From: Cololabis saira
Taxonomy: Eukaryota; Chordata; Actinopteri; Beloniformes; Belonidae
Assembly: GCF_033807715.1 (NCBI RefSeq)
Contig: NC_084590.1
Location: forward strand, 34,561,505-34,625,504
DNA: 64,000 nucleotides
Direction of reading: 5' to 3'
The notes under the pieces were generated by a model. That model saw nothing but the letters and a program-made list of their open reading frames with translations, was not told where the DNA came from and ran no database searches. A program made the position numbers and the translations under genes. Position 1 is the stretch's first letter. Each line of letters opens with the position of its first letter. This document shows positions 14,076-27,317 of this stretch, in pieces.

Positions 14076-17000
14076 AAACTCAATCAAGTAGCTTTAACAT
14101 TTGTGCAATGATGACTAAGATTATAAAGTACTCAGTGGTCTAAATACTCAGTGTGATTAAATGGGATATTTCAGTTTTTATACTTTGATACATTTCCACA
14201 AGATAGCTTCATAACCACCCTGTGTTTGCATGGATTTCTTCTGGCTGCTCTGTTTTCTGGAGCCACAGAGACTCACATTAGTTACTGAGATAGCCCTGAC
14301 TTTGCCATTAATCAAGATAGGGGCTTCAGAAAAGCAGGTGAGCCCCAAGCACTGCCTAGTGGTTGCACAGACTTCCTAACTACGTTACGATGGATCACAT
14401 TTAGAGAGCAGATTTCTCAAAGGGAACTCGAGTTTGTAAGAAAGGATAAAAATAAATGTGCTTTGTGATGTGTAGATGACTCTAGCATTGCGATCATAGC
14501 GTTTTGGTGTAATATTGTTATCACGAGGCTGATTTGTCACCAGAGTGATGTATTGGAACTAACGCTATGAAGATAAATTGAACTGAAGGCATTTCTGTGG
14601 GAGCTCAGTGGAAAGTGGGAGAGTGAGAGGAGACTGTTCGACTGTATTTGAGGAAGAACATATTCCAAAAAAGCAAGCCCAGTCTGTCAGACTAATAAGC
14701 AGGAAAGTGTCCTTTATACACATGCACCAGATATTTTTTTTCCTTTTGCTTTTAATATGGTCTTGAAATGACATGCGGTCAAAATTGTTGGTTAAATGAT
14801 TAGCAACAAAACATCTCACAACCGTCCTTCTTTCTACTTGAGTTAAGATCCAGTATATTCTAAGCATGAATGTTTTTTTTTAAAGAAATAATTTTGTATT
14901 TCTTACAGGGTAGTGCAGCTCATTATCATGCTGTTTTAAATCAGGGATGTTACAGAAAGGAAAAAAAAGAAACACAATCAGTAATGAGATGAGCAGATGG
15001 GACTGATTCAGAGCTTTGATGACTTTTTCGAGAACTTCTCATTCTCCTTCATCTTTTTTTTTATGTGTTTATGTTTATGTGTTATGTTGGTGTCATGCTT
15101 ATGTGAGGTTATCATACAACCAGTGCTGGAATGTTAAATGATTTGATCATCTGTTTTGTGACTAGTTTTCTCTGGTTTGACTGGTTTATGCCGTAATCTG
15201 AGGACAGAAAAAAACCCAGCTGAGGCGTGATTTTCTACGCCGCTGTGGTGGGTGACCCTTGTTTACTTGCTTTGGCAGGTGTTTCAGACTTTGCTAGTTT
15301 CTGTTTGTGATTGACTGCTTGTGGTTTATATCCAAAAGCTCAGCTGCAGCCAACTGTTTCCATGCCAGCAAGAGAGGAAAAGGAGACAGCTGTGCTGAGT
15401 ATTCTCTAATATTTGTCTAGGGATGTTTGGTCTAGACCCCTGGCACCTGCTTTGTCTTCCTTTGATCAGCCCGCTCACGTGACGATCCTTCTGAGCTCTA
15501 ACCTTGATGGAGACACACTCATTCCCGTTTTTATTATCATTAGCGCTTTAATCCAATTAGTGTGTGCCCCGCCCTAATCTCTGAAGGGATTAGATCTTCT
15601 TCCTACGTTCATAGATGACTCCAGAAGTGGCTGCACACTCAGTGTCACCCCACACAAAATAATGAGTACTCAAGTGCTGCTCTGCCTCTCTGCCCTGCCC
15701 CTTGCTCTGTCTGGCTGTATCCGAAATGGTGCCTTTCCTTCTATTGATGCTCTTCCTGGTGGAGTCACAGGCAGGCTTATCCGGCTCGTCCCAGCTTGTC
15801 CGCCTTATGAATGGACACACAGAGAGAGCTGTGTGCATGTGCCAGGCTTCGGGGTTCTGTGTAGTCACGGGCATCTTGTCGCTGAGTGGTCATTTTGGCT
15901 CTCTCTCTCCAGCCCTCCTGCCCTCCCTGTCCCCTTTTTTTTTTGCCTCATTGCTGTTACAATGAATATTAAAGATGCATGGAAATTTGCCCAGTTTGCT
16001 CAGCCGCAGGGTGTCACGTTTTTTTCTCCGCCTTAATGGCTTTCTTGCAAGTAGTGAAAGGGAAGGTTGCAGGTTTCACTTTAGTGTGTCGTGACTAGCA
16101 GCAACAGGGAAGTGACTGGCGAAGCTCTGTAATGATTAATCTGGAAGAATGAGCTTTTTTGTGATAGGCTGTGGTGATTCATTGTTTTCACAGAGATGTT
16201 AACATTTCCGTCATTGTTCATGCCACATAGGGTAGCTATTCTTTTTTTGAAGTCACCACCCTGGACATGAGCTGAAAATTAAAAAAAAAAAAAGAGAGAG
16301 AAAAGAAAAAGAAGAGAGCTATCTCACTTATAAGTGTTTTTTTTTAGACATCATGGCAGATTGCTTTTCTTAGTCATGCACAGGTTGTGCAGCTCCACTG
16401 GAGCCTTAATCTTGATGAAAATCAAATGTCAAATTATTATTTCATTCCATCCAGTATCTGCTTATCTTAAATAACAAAATATGTTTATCTCTAGGTTGGT
16501 AAGTTTTTTTTTTTCCTTTCCTAGAGACTTTCAACTGAGTTCACTTCAGTTCAGTTCAATTCTTCATTTCAATGTAATTCAAATATATTCAACCTCACAA
16601 GTGAAATGTATTTCTTTAAATGATATACTTTCCCCTATTTCCCTGACAGCCAATGTCTATATTTACTTCTGACCTTGTTTTCAACCATCTAAACACTGAT
16701 TTATTACAGGAGTACACAGCTTGGCATGATGGGTCACTGGCACTCAGCTCTCCGCCTCCCTAGGCTTTTGTTGCGTGGTGCACAGCTGAGGCAGATGCTG
16801 AGGGGCACTCACTAAATTGCCTGAATGAGGGCAAATTCTTTTGGCCACTGAAGTGGAGTGCACCATAACTCATCGACTCACAGCTTATCTTCAGCACAGA
16901 GAGGAAGAGGAATATAGCTTACAGAGCTGTGTACCCGTTTGAGACGGGTCTTTTTAACTCATATTTGTACTGCACTCTGAGCCATAATGTTATGTACAGA

Positions 17001-19703
17001 TGTCATAGCTCAAGAGGCCTAGAATGTAATATGCATTTTCTGTCTTCTGTGAATATCTGAATAACCACGATCATCTCTTTGCACTATATTGATGTATACT
17101 GCCATAAATAGAAAAAAGTTGTGATAGGATTATTAATTGAACAATTCCTGTCACTGGACATTCATGTGTCATTGTGTTTGATAAACAGTTCATTTATGAA
17201 TCATATGTGATCTTAGAATAGTATGATTGTGATATTTTTCTTTTTCACCCAAGTAGAGTTCAAACAGCTGCTTTTCAGCAGATATGAATCCAAATCACCT
17301 CCACTGTGGCAGCCGGGCATCTGCTGCCTCAGCCTCTTATTTTAATGTGTGCTGCCCTATTACGTAACTCATAAATATGACCATTACGTCAGTATTTCAT
17401 GTGATATTTTCTACCTTAAATACTTAAATCCCGCAGTTCGCAGGTAGTGGTAGCAGAATATTTAAATTTTCAGGCATAATTCATCTGTAATATAAAAGGC
17501 GCTTAAGCACGTATTAATTGCGTTGTGAGTGTCCTTAAGTGTTATAAATTCCGTGGAAAGATGATTAAGGATTAAGATTTGAATTTTGCTAGGTTAATTT
17601 AGGACAAAAGTTTTGAAAAAGATATAATTTATATCCAGTGTTTCTGGTGCGCTGCTTCCTTTTGGGCAGGTACATAACCATTTTCTTTTAAAGTTAATAC
17701 ACAGAGATTAATTGTAAGCTGCTTCTTTGGTCTTTGTGGCTAAAAATTAATGCAAAAATAAAATGCCCCAAGTACTTAAAGCCAGGGAGATATTGATGTA
17801 TTAGCCTGGGGCTAAATATGAAAGGGGAACTCAAGCTGAGCATCAAACGGAAAGAAGCATTGGTCCTAAATATCACAAATTATAAGAACAATAAAGTACA
17901 TTTTGGAGAGGGCAAATTTTTTTTTTTTGTGTGTGTGCATCTGGTTCGATGTTACACGAATTAGAGAATTGTACCACCAACAGCCCAACTACTGAACGCG
18001 TGATCAGTTGAAATCATTGTAGTTGTTTTGACAGCCTCCTCGATGTAAATAGTCACTCCTCTGAGGCTGTACTGCTGCGTCCAATCAGACAGCCTTATGA
18101 GAGAGGGAGAGAGCAAGTGGTGATGTCAAAAGAGGGGGGAGAGGGAAGCTGGGAAAGACGTTTCCATAGCAACTGGTAGAAATGAGTATAACTGTGGTTG
18201 AAAGGCATGAGCGGCAAGCAAATACTAACCTCTTCCCTAAAAGTAGGAAGTCCTGAAAAAGAGGCACTTTAGATATGATTTATCACTTAGAACTGCTGGC
18301 TCTGTTCTAAATTGAATGCTTTATAAATCTACATTTTCTTTATATTTGATTTCACAAAAAAAAGATGTATTAAGGTGTTGTGTTCAAAAATACTGGCTTG
18401 ATGAGAATCCATCTGCTTTATTGTGAACCACGCCTGTGTTAACACTAAAATGGATGCTATTTTATTTAATTATTATCACGTAATTGCTGCTTGCGGTAAT
18501 GAGTGTGCTTCCTGTAATTTCAACAATTTAAGAAATGAAGTCAGTCTAATCATAGACTTCTATGAAATGTGTTGTTTGCGTTTTGCATTTGTGATAATCC
18601 CATAAATGTATCATTAGAAGTGGCACAAATCGTTAATAAATGGTGATGTAGTGAGTCAGTCTGTGCGAGAAGAACAGCGGCACCGTTGCTGAGGCAGGAG
18701 CACTTCATTCTCTGTGACATTTAAATTTGCTTTCCTTTCGTACAGACAAGGCTGTTTGATGGATACTTATGTGTCATTGATGTTGCTGTGTGAGAGTGAG
18801 AGTTTGTTTCCGTGTCCTTGTGGGGACTGCAAATTGGAGACTTCCTGTCATAGTGGGGAACAAAGTGGGGTCATTCTGCTTCAGGCTGCTTTGTGAGGGT
18901 TAAGGTTTAGTTTTAGTCGGACTGTAGGGATACAGTGAGATAAAAGATAGTCTTGTGATATTAGGTAGTTTGAACTGTTTGGTTGTGAGGGTTGAGCTAG
19001 GTAAGGGACTGTGAAAAGTATGATCCTAGTGTGACGTCCCCCTGAGTATAAAGCTGTGTTTTGCTGTTTTTGTCATTTATTTTGCTCACCCAGAGCTCAC
19101 ACGTAGAGCTGTGGCAACAACAACTTTTCATGCCATGAATAAATATTGTATTGGCTTTATTTATTTATTTTTTATGTGAGAAATAACATTGCTTTTATAA
19201 GGATATATTTTCTCATCAGTCAGACAGATGCATCCTCTGACCAGCCTCAACCTTAAAACCGCTGAGAGGGTACCTTTGGATAACTATGATAATTTCTTTG
19301 CTTTGTCATGTTTCCCAGACATTTGTATGGCTGCTGATAGATTGTCGACCGAGTAGTTTTAATGCTTGGCTGATGCTTGTGGACATTTAAGGTAATTTAT
19401 TCAGCACTGGACAATCCTCGATCCTCAGGATTTTTCATTTCATTTGCTTTTTAATCTGCAACGCCTTTGTATTGAGTGCAGTATTTGGTTTTGTGTTGTT
19501 GATGAATGCCTGGATGTCTGTGGAAAAGGTGTGGTCTTAAAGCCGCTTATGCTGAGCTACAGTTTCTTTTTGCATTAATGTTCACAGAACTGTAAATGGT
19601 CTGTGCAAAAGGCACTAATTAAACGCTGTTCCATCACAGAACCTGACTTTGGATTTGGTCTAAAACAATAGTCTGGATTTTCCAGTTTAGCTTTAGTGTG
19701 GAG
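14076..19703. other. Presumed intron, little recognised
   Basis: No host exon or complete mobile element was seen. Runs of A/G occur near 16278-16320 and of T near 15052 and 16504. A stretch at about 18810-19050 ('gtgtccttgtggggactgca' and a later 'gacgtccccctgagtataaa') looks like an old interspersed repeat of the 'gtccccacaa' kind, but I cannot place its ends. Confidence 0.35.
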
Positions 19704-19825
19704 CATCCATCCATCCATCCATCCATCCATCCATCCATCCATCCATCCATCCATCCATCCATCCATCCATCCATCCATCCATCCATCCATCCATCCATCC
19801 ATCCATCCATCCATCCATCCATCCA
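19704..19825. repeat. (ATCC)n microsatellite
   Basis: There are about 30 uninterrupted copies of a 4-nt unit, ATCC on the plus strand and GGAT on the minus strand. The repeat is open in all frames, so the 'MDGWMDGW' and 'SIHPSIHP' frames across it are artefacts. Such tracts often grow from the 3' tail of a SINE/LINE. A tRNA-derived SINE begins about 35 nt downstream. Confidence 0.97.
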
Positions 19826-19860
19826 CACTTGTTCCTCTTTAGGTCACAGGGAGCCTAGCT

Positions 19861-20085
19861 GCTCTGGTGGAATGGTGGAACAGTAGAATGGTTATTGGTG
19901 CGTTTACCTCCCACTCAGAAAGTCCCCGGTTTGATTCCCGGCTCTGTGAGGCTCTTGCTGTGCTTGCAAGGTTGCTCCAGGAAGGGTATCTGGTGTAAAA
20001 CATGCCAAACCTGTGTGCGGGCTATGAAGCGCTGCTGTGGAGACCCTTCCATCAAGACAATACTGAAATTGAATTACTTGTGTTT
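19861..20085 (+). mobile_element. tRNA-derived SINE
   Basis: A B-box-like sequence, ggtttgattcc, lies at 19928-19938. An A-box-like region (gtagaatggttattggtgc) lies about 45 nt upstream. After the tRNA-like head comes the conserved body motif 'aggaagggtatctggtgtaa' and 'aaacatgcca', which is typical of SINEs of spiny-rayed fishes. The 3' part includes 'tgtggagacccttccatcaa'. No direct repeats were confirmed at the ends. Confidence 0.7.
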
Positions 20086-20089
20086 TTAA

Positions 20090-20663
20090 AAAAGAAAAAG
20101 AAATAAATAAGGTAAATAAAAGTTTGGAAAAAGACAAATCTGGTTAATCTGAACACAATGTGTATTTCCATTGTATGATAGCCCATCCCAGATGACTTGG
20201 AGACATTGATCTTGACAAAGGGCAAGGGATGCAAGGGTTGTTTTTTTTAATTTTTTTTTAATTTTTTTATTTTAATTAATTTCTCGCATTTCTAAAAAGA
20301 TTGCAGAATCTCCGCCCATCCTCACTCCTGAGGAACTTCGACTTTTAATGAACTAAACTTTTGGACCAAATCATAATTAATCACAGGCTGATATCATCTG
20401 TTTGCTTTTTCTTCCCCACCTCTTTACCAGCACTAAACTATCCTTGTGGCTTGTTTTTTGGAACATGTATCATCCCAACGTGTTATTCCTTGCGGTTCTA
20501 ATGTCAATGCATTGAATGGTACTCAGTCATTCTGGTTCCCAGCGGTCGGTGTACTGTTAATTTGAAGGGCAGATCAGATATTTTGTTTATTTTATATTAG
20601 ATGTACTAAGCTAGGGTTTAAACTGTGACTGCCAGTGTGACAGGCTTAAAGTTTGTGTAGCTA
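20090..20663. other. Presumed intron, A/T-rich
   Basis: There is a T-rich run (20240-20285) after the SINE. Nothing else was recognised. Confidence 0.4.

Positions 20664-20698
<35 letters not shown>
20664..20698. repeat. (GT)n microsatellite
   Basis: About 17 GT dinucleotides follow 'gctatgtgtgc'. Confidence 0.95.
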
Positions 20699-20701
<3 letters not shown>

Positions 20702-21726
20702 ACGCTGGCAGAATAGATAATGAGTTTAATCCCACATGGCAAGTGAGCCGAGTCGCGGCTTGGGTCGGGGCTTACTGCAACAACCCAAAGCCTATGCTTC
20801 AACGCCCGAGGTGTTCTAAGATAACCACAGAGGCCAGAGAAAAAAGACCAGGCGCTGCATAAATTCTCATCTATATGGTATCCTTCTCCTTTAAATCTTA
20901 TCGGTTACTTCCAAAATAACAGTATCTCCCTCTGGGAGACTTGCGTTTGAGATCCAACTCAGGCCAGAAAGGATGGGTTTAGGCTACATGAGACTGTTTA
21001 AGGTCTACCAGCTGCAGCTGCTGATTGCCTGAGCCCAAGGACATCAATGTACATAATTTTCATTCATGAAATAATTCCCTTCCACCACCTTCGTTACACG
21101 GGTGGACACAAACACATCTGTACATGTACTATGATACATTATCAATAATAGTGTAGCGTTCTGTTTCTACATGTTACACCACATTTAATGAGGTTTTTCT
21201 GAGACCATAAACACTCAGACTGTATTGCTGACCTGCAGAGCCATGAATTATTGACAGAGCAAGCTGTCTCCTATAGTCATGATCAGCCTGCATCCACATA
21301 TGACATTGCCCACAGATACAGAGAATGTTACATCACAAGTGAACTGTTAATGTCAGACCCACTGTTGCAGGAGTGCATTCTAATTTGCCTTTTATTCAGT
21401 TGGAGACAGAAAACTTGACTAATTACTAGAATTATTAATCTTCCTTCTGGGTATTCCTCATTTTATTGTGGTGTAATTCTGGCAGATCATCTGTCCTCAT
21501 AAATGCTTTTCTAAGTTAATTTTCACATAAATTAGACAGTGTTTTAAGCTCTGACCACTAATCTGAATATGTCGTTGGAGGATGATTGTGGGACTCGCAC
21601 TATATTTCATAGACAGCTGGCGATGAGGTAATTAATCTAGAGCTGAAGTTCTTTGAATGCCTGTGGTCATTCTGTTGCATGATAGCCAAACTTAATTATT
21701 GAATTGGATTCTGCAATTGCAACTGG

Positions 21727-21730
<4 letters not shown>
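20699..21730. other. Presumed intron, nothing recognised
   Basis: No exon, RNA gene or transposon was recognised. Confidence 0.4.
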
Positions 21731-21794
<64 letters not shown>

Positions 21795-21809
21795 TATATA
21801 TAATTTATT

Positions 21810-21861
<52 letters not shown>

Positions 21862-21862
21862 G
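21731..21862. repeat. (TA)n microsatellite, interrupted
   Basis: This is a TA/AT repeat with short interruptions around 21787-21815 ('aatatat', 'taatttatttatatt'). It is about 130 nt long, able to form cruciforms, and likely length-variable. Confidence 0.95.
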
Positions 21863-23827
21863 TATACTGTATACATATTTTCTTTAAGGAAGAGGAATGC
21901 CAAGTTTAACTGCAAAGAGATTTCATGTTCTCCCAGAACTAGGTCACTCTTTTCTGCTTGAATTGTTTATTTTGCAGTAGTTTTTTTTTTCTGCCAATCT
22001 TCTGTTTAGGGCCTAAGAAGTGGGAAATCTCGTGCAGGACTGGCTTTGTTACTCCCCGTTTGTGTGCAACTTTTATAAGCCCAAGGAAAGGTTTGCCAAT
22101 TAGTGGGAAATAGCACCTTCCGATGCTATTCAAGCTATCTTCCCTCATCCTCATTTTCAAGTCCTTCCATTTTCTTTGTACAAAAACAGTCACACGTTGA
22201 ATCTGCTGCAGTTTTTATTAGTGGATCGTTTTTTTTTTTTAAATCATGAAAGGTGTATCCTATTCCTTGTGCTTTAATGTTTCAGAGTGGTCAGTTTATT
22301 AATTAGTATGCAAATGAATTGAAGTATTACCTGCACAGAAACACTGCAGGAGACATTGGCATAAAAAAGTTACTCTACAGAATTTAAGGCAATGAGACTG
22401 AATCTGCAACAGTTGTAGTGGCATTTCGAGGCAGCAGTTATACAATTGTAGTAGCAGTCATGTACTGGGTTAATCACAGTTGCCAGCATGGCACTGGAAC
22501 TTTGGGTTTGGGTCCTTTGGATCCTGTGGGTCACAGAAGGGTGTAATCTGTGGATTGGCCTTGTTTTGTTTATCCTGGGGATGCTCACAGATTTTGATCT
22601 ATGTCGTGTTCCTTGAGCAGTTCCTGAATAGTTTTTTCTATCCGAAGGCATGCTTGCTCCACAGCAAGATTTATGTAGTAGCATGTGTCAAAGTTAAATC
22701 CACATGGATGCCAGGACCTCAGATCTCCCAGCATTCCTCTGTAGGAAGATGATAAACGCTAATCGCTTCAGCTCAGCAGTTTTAGAGGTTGTGACTGATC
22801 AATACTCGGTCTTCAGAATTTACCTTGAACAGTTCAGGTAAAAAAAAAAAAAAAAGTCATGTACATATTCAATTTATAGATGTCACATTTGCTGCTTACA
22901 GTTTCCCTGCCCTTTGCTTTGAAAGAGTTCCAACCATTTAACAAAACTAGAGCTGCAGTATCTTGTTAGTCTCTCTTTAATATATGAAAAGCGAGCTGCT
23001 GCTTGAAGAGCAATTAGCCTGACTAGATAAGTCTTAATGGCTCCTCTTCACTCAGACCTGATAAGTCTTATTGAAGAAGAGCAGGACCGTTGCACCTGCA
23101 CTCTGAGAAAACCAATTAATTCTTGACCTACAGATGGATTTAATGTGGAAAATTTCCCAGCTGTACAGATGTGTTGCTGTGTTATTCTAACACTCAACAG
23201 CATAAGGAGGGAAAAAAACACATCTTGTGTTTGGGCAGGTGGAGCTATATAGGATAATATGGTTTAAAAGAAAAATCCCCGTGGAGCCTTCATCCTTCTG
23301 TTAGCTTGCCTAGAGGATATGAGAGCAGTTGTGCATTGTTGGTTTTGACAGGAAAGTGTCATTGTGAAGTTCTCTGACAGATTTTAGAGCTTGGCTTAGT
23401 GCTCTGTGAATTCATGACATTATTTCAAGGCATACAGCCAATCCAGTTAGACAAACTATAGGATTAAATACATACTTACACTGTCACTATTCTATTGGTT
23501 TTTTTCTAGTCAGTTTTTTGTATCCATTCTTACATATTTCTGTAAATCTATGCCATTTAAAACTAAAAATTAAGCTATCTAATTCAAAGGCCATGCAATT
23601 AATCTTACTATCATGTAAATTGTTGATTCATCTTTAACGCCATTTTAAGTATTTAGTCATAGAGATCGTTCTGAAGGCTATAGGGCAAATCTTTTTAGTT
23701 TTGGACTGCTGTCAGTAATGTTCCCCGTTTGTTTAGTTAGCCTCCAAGTGCTGACTAGGACCGTTTTTTCTACCAGCCTTAAATAAAGAATACATGACAA
23801 TATCACATATAATGTGATATGCCTCAT
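21863..23827. other. Presumed intron, nothing recognised
   Basis: No exon or repeat family was recognised. An A run of 15 nt lies at about 22840. Confidence 0.4.
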
Positions 23828-24028
23828 TTATTACCTATAACATCTGGGTCGTCAGGGCCCACATTCCTGCATGTTTTAGGCGTTTCTCTTCTCAAACACA
23901 GCTGATCATATGACTGGATCATCGTCAGCTTGTCAAGTTTTACACAAGTGTGTCAATGGCCCACTAAGTTGAGCCGGGTGTGCTAGAGCAGGGAAATATC
24001 TAAAACAAGGACCAGGATTGAAGAACAC
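23828..24028. mobile_element. Degenerate hAT-type MITE, relative of 27019-27245
   Basis: The blocks 'cattcctgcatgttttaggc', 'gcagggaaatatctaaaaca' and 'aggaccaggattgaagaaca' match, in the same order, 'tatcctgcatgtttttgatg', 'gcagggaaacatctaaaaca' and 'aggaccagggttgggaaaca' of the clean MITE at 27019-27245. The terminal inverted repeats have decayed and no target duplication is evident. Confidence 0.55.
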
Positions 24029-24959
24029 TTACCTCCAAAGTGATTCATGCTTCTGTGTTGAAATGAGGATGTGTGTTTGCTGTAGATGGAAACTGAGCAC
24101 CATTACCTCTGCCATTTCCTGACATGCACTTGGAACATAACTACATTACATACATGCTGTTAGTTTGATGCGAACAGTCTCGGTTAGGAAGCCAAAGTAC
24201 TCCAATACCAGTGACTTAAAAGATTGACAAGTCTGTTGAAGTTGCTCCTGCTCTGCATGTGCGCCACTACCACTTATCATCTTAGCAGTCACCTTCAGTA
24301 CACACACTGAACCAGATGTTGTTTTTATTTGCATTTTAGTAAGCAAATTGAATAAATCTGTGGCTAACATGGCGTGCTACGGATCAGTGAGTGATACATA
24401 CAGATGGACCATGGAACATCGGTGATCTATCAGAGCCCTAAAATATACCCATTTTCAGGGTGCAGTGCTTGTAGCTGGAGAAATAAAACATATTGTACTT
24501 TTTGAGTATTAGAACATTACCACATTGAACATTCTGTTAGACAGGAAAGCACACCATTTGTCACTGTCAGAGAAGCATAACAGTTTTTATGTCAGTTAGC
24601 CATCTCCATAAAGCTTTTTTCATATGTTGCAACTGATTGACTCAGAAAATGTCCCTTTCATTGATTTTAGCAGAAACATCTTCACTGGTTTTGCATGACT
24701 TTCCACAATGGTTGTACAGTTGCCTGTGGCACTTTTTAAGATATTGGTAATGGTACATGATGTTGCAGAGCTCCCTTCTCTGCTCTTTATCTCCTTATCA
24801 AATCCCAAATACATCCAGACTAACAGTTCATCTGTGGTTTTGAACATTGGCTATTTATATGAAGATTGTGATTAAATGTTATGCCTCTCCTACTTCATCG
24901 TGTAAAAAATTCAGCCATTGCCTCACTCGTCAATCTCAGTTCCCGGATTGGTATTAGGA
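24029..24959. other. Presumed intron, nothing recognised
   Basis: No exon or repeat family was recognised. Confidence 0.4.
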
Positions 24960-25573
24960 TTAAAGGTGTCAAATTAGCGTGTTAATTGCGATTACATAAT
25001 TACAGGCATATTTAGCGCATTATGTTTTTTAATCGCTAAATCTATTTTTTGATCTCTAACTTTACTTATTCTGTTTGCTAGTTGCCTTTATTATGAAATC
25101 TGTGTTTGTGCTTGAGTTGTGGGTGGAAAACAATGGTCAGTCCCACCTTGAAGTGGACATTGATTGGCTGCCACTGTGTTTGGGCTTGTTTAGCTACGTT
25201 GCTAGGCTCCCATTGTAGCTGGACAGGTGTGTGTGTGCTCTTCCTCAAACTAAACTCGAGGAGAGCACCGCACGCATGCGCACGTCTGCGACAGAGAGGC
25301 TGGTGAATGTTCTTGCCGAGTAGATGTAAATGGCTAGGACTGCATCTGATCAAATCTGTTAAAAAAATACTTTATAAAGCCACTTTTTTGTTGTTATATA
25401 TCACATTTTTTGATCTGCCGCAATAATGTCATGAATTTAAAGGAAAGCACCTCAAGTTGAGGGCTTTTCTAAGCAATTTTTAGGTGAGATTAAAAAAGAG
25501 ATTATTAGATTAATTAATTACCGATCTTAATTAATTCATCGCTCAATTGTTTTTTATCGCTTGACAGGACTAA
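24960..25573. mobile_element. Possible hAT-like TIR element, degraded
   Basis: The left end, 'aaaggtgtcaaattagcgtg' with 'ttaattgcgatt', has a rough inverted counterpart at the right, 'ttttttatcgcttgacagga'. Both sides carry taatcgc/gcgatta blocks typical of a common vertebrate hAT-like family. Ends and target duplication are not certain, and no transposase was seen. Confidence 0.4.
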
Positions 25574-26070
25574 TTAGGATATTGGTAATTTTTGTGACCT
25601 TAAAGAGGTGTTAAACATGTAACACCACCAGATCTGTTTTATACTTCTTTGAGCCTTTTGGTGAGTTTAACCGTCCCACTTTGAAATGGAGCAGAAGTGA
25701 TCTCTGCTAACATTAAAGTTAGTTTCTGAATCACAGCAAGACCAAAGTGCTGTTCCACCGCATTTTAGAGGAGTGAGGCCAGAACCAGTTCAGAAGCTAC
25801 AATACTTAAACTGTTTAAAATAAAATAACATAAACTTTTGGACACTTTCAATATATTTTATTACCGTATTTTCGCGACCATACGGCGCAGCCTCAGTTAT
25901 GTGTGTCATTTCTGTATTTAAAACACACATACGGCGCACCGAATGAAAAGACGCCGTCTACACACACATATGGCGCGCCGCCTTACAACAACAAACACAC
26001 AAGTATAAAAGTGTGCGTATTTAAAAATAGAGCGGGAGAAAAACTGAGAGTTTGATTGTGCTTTATTTAA

Positions 26071-26578
26071 AGGGGACCTATTATGGCATCTAATACCTAT
26101 TTTAAACAGGCCTTGAATGTCTTAAAAACAAACTTTTGATTGTTTTTGCTAAATGAATTAGAAATTCAGCCTCTGAGCTATGTCTTTAGGATGCCAGTCA
26201 TTAACCTCATTCTCTATGCAGGATTCTGAGTGGGCAGGGAGGCTATGATAATGAGGCACTGTGCTGATTGGCTGCCTGAATGACGCGATACACCGCTACG
26301 AAAAAATTGCTGAAGCTCCGGCCGGCGGAGTTAGTTGTGGGCGTGGTTTCACGCATCGGAGGCCAACCTATGTAAATAGCTCCCGTCGTTACGTAACGAC
26401 GGACGCAGAATCTGAACGGCTCGTAGAAGCCACATCACACTGGATGGCTCATCCGGGCGGCTGTACAGACACTGCAGAATTTGGTTGCTTTCCTCCTTCT
26501 CTGAGTTGGCAGGCTGAGGGGAGACCACTTTATATATGTTAAAGCAAGAAAAAACGTGTTTTTCATAATAGGTCCCCT
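26071..26578. mobile_element. TTAA-flanked MITE nested in the Tigger-like element
   Basis: This 508-nt element has ends AGGGGACCTATTATG and CATAATAGGTCCCCT, perfect inverted repeats, with TTAA at 26067-26070 and 26579-26582. The paralogous element at 2796-3697 has the uninterrupted site (tgctttatttaag, TTAA at 3019-3022), so the insertion point is exact. TTAA duplication is typical of the piggyBac and Kolobok superfamilies. No transposase is present. Confidence 0.9.
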
Positions 26579-27018
26579 TTAAGTTATTACAATCGTTATT
26601 GCATTAATCAAACCCATAGAAGTCCTCATCCTCCGTTTCTGAATTAAACAGCTGCGCTAAATCAACTGTGCCAGTCCCACTTTCCTTGCTGTCAGAGTCA
26701 CTTTCCGTGCCGTGCGGCCCCTCGGAAATGACGCTGGCTTTTTCGCTCGCAGCCTCACTTTAAACGGCCGGTTCACACCGATGTCCAGCGGTTGTAGTTC
26801 CTTTGTCAGACCTCCTGTCAGGACTCAGCCCGTCGGGCTTCATCCGCAGCCCGATCGCGCGAGCTGTGCGCTCGGCGACGGGCACGAGCCGGGCACGCTC
26901 CGGTGCTCCGACGCTCCAACGCTCCGCGCTCTGAACACTCTTTGGTTAATTTGTTTATGGGAGTTAAATACAGGGACTGCCAACAACTTGTCGCGAGTTC
27001 GTCCTGGCTACGTTAGAG

Positions 27019-27245
27019 CAGTGTTTCCCAACCCTGGTCCTCGAGGCACCCCTATCCTGCATGTTTTTGATGTTTCCCTTCATCATCACACCTGATTCTA
27101 ATTAATGGTCCTAACTAGCTTGTCATCAAGGTCTTGACACTTCTGTTGATGACACAGCCACTTGTATCACGGTGTGCTGAAGCAGGGAAACATCTAAAAC
27201 ATGCAGGATAGGGGTGCCTCGAGGACCAGGGTTGGGAAACACTGC
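27019..27245. mobile_element. hAT-type MITE with 8-bp target duplication
   Basis: This 227-nt element starts CAGTGTTTCCCAACCCTGGT and ends with the inverse. The inverted repeats run about 45 nt with few mismatches. The 8-bp direct repeat CGTTAGAG lies at 27011-27018 and 27246-27253. The duplication length and CAGTG ends fit the hAT superfamily. No coding capacity. A decayed relative is at 23828-24028. Confidence 0.93.
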
Positions 27246-27251
27246 GTTAGA

Positions 27252-27317
27252 GAGTATGGTTACTGTTATTTTTTATTTATTTATTTATTTTTTTTAAATA
27301 ACAGTAACCATACTCTA
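27252..27317. repeat. Perfect hairpin, about 21-nt arms
   Basis: AGAGTATGGTTACTGTTATT and its reverse complement flank a T/A-rich loop (tttatttatttattt). It lies immediately inside the right end of the 26816-27380 insertion, next to the hAT MITE. Confidence 0.85.

Noticed and set aside
15662..16036. Frames starting with hydrophobic stretches (MVPFLLLMLFLVESQAG; MSTQVLLCLSALPLALSG) that look like signal peptides, considered as the missing ncam1 leader exon
   Set aside because: The sequence does not resemble the conserved NCAM1 leader, no donor after a matching G was found at a sensible place, and the hydrophobic runs overlap in two frames as CT-rich DNA often gives.
19575..19886. Long repetitive frames ([16 protein letters not shown])
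   Set aside because: They are translations of the ATCC microsatellite in different frames.
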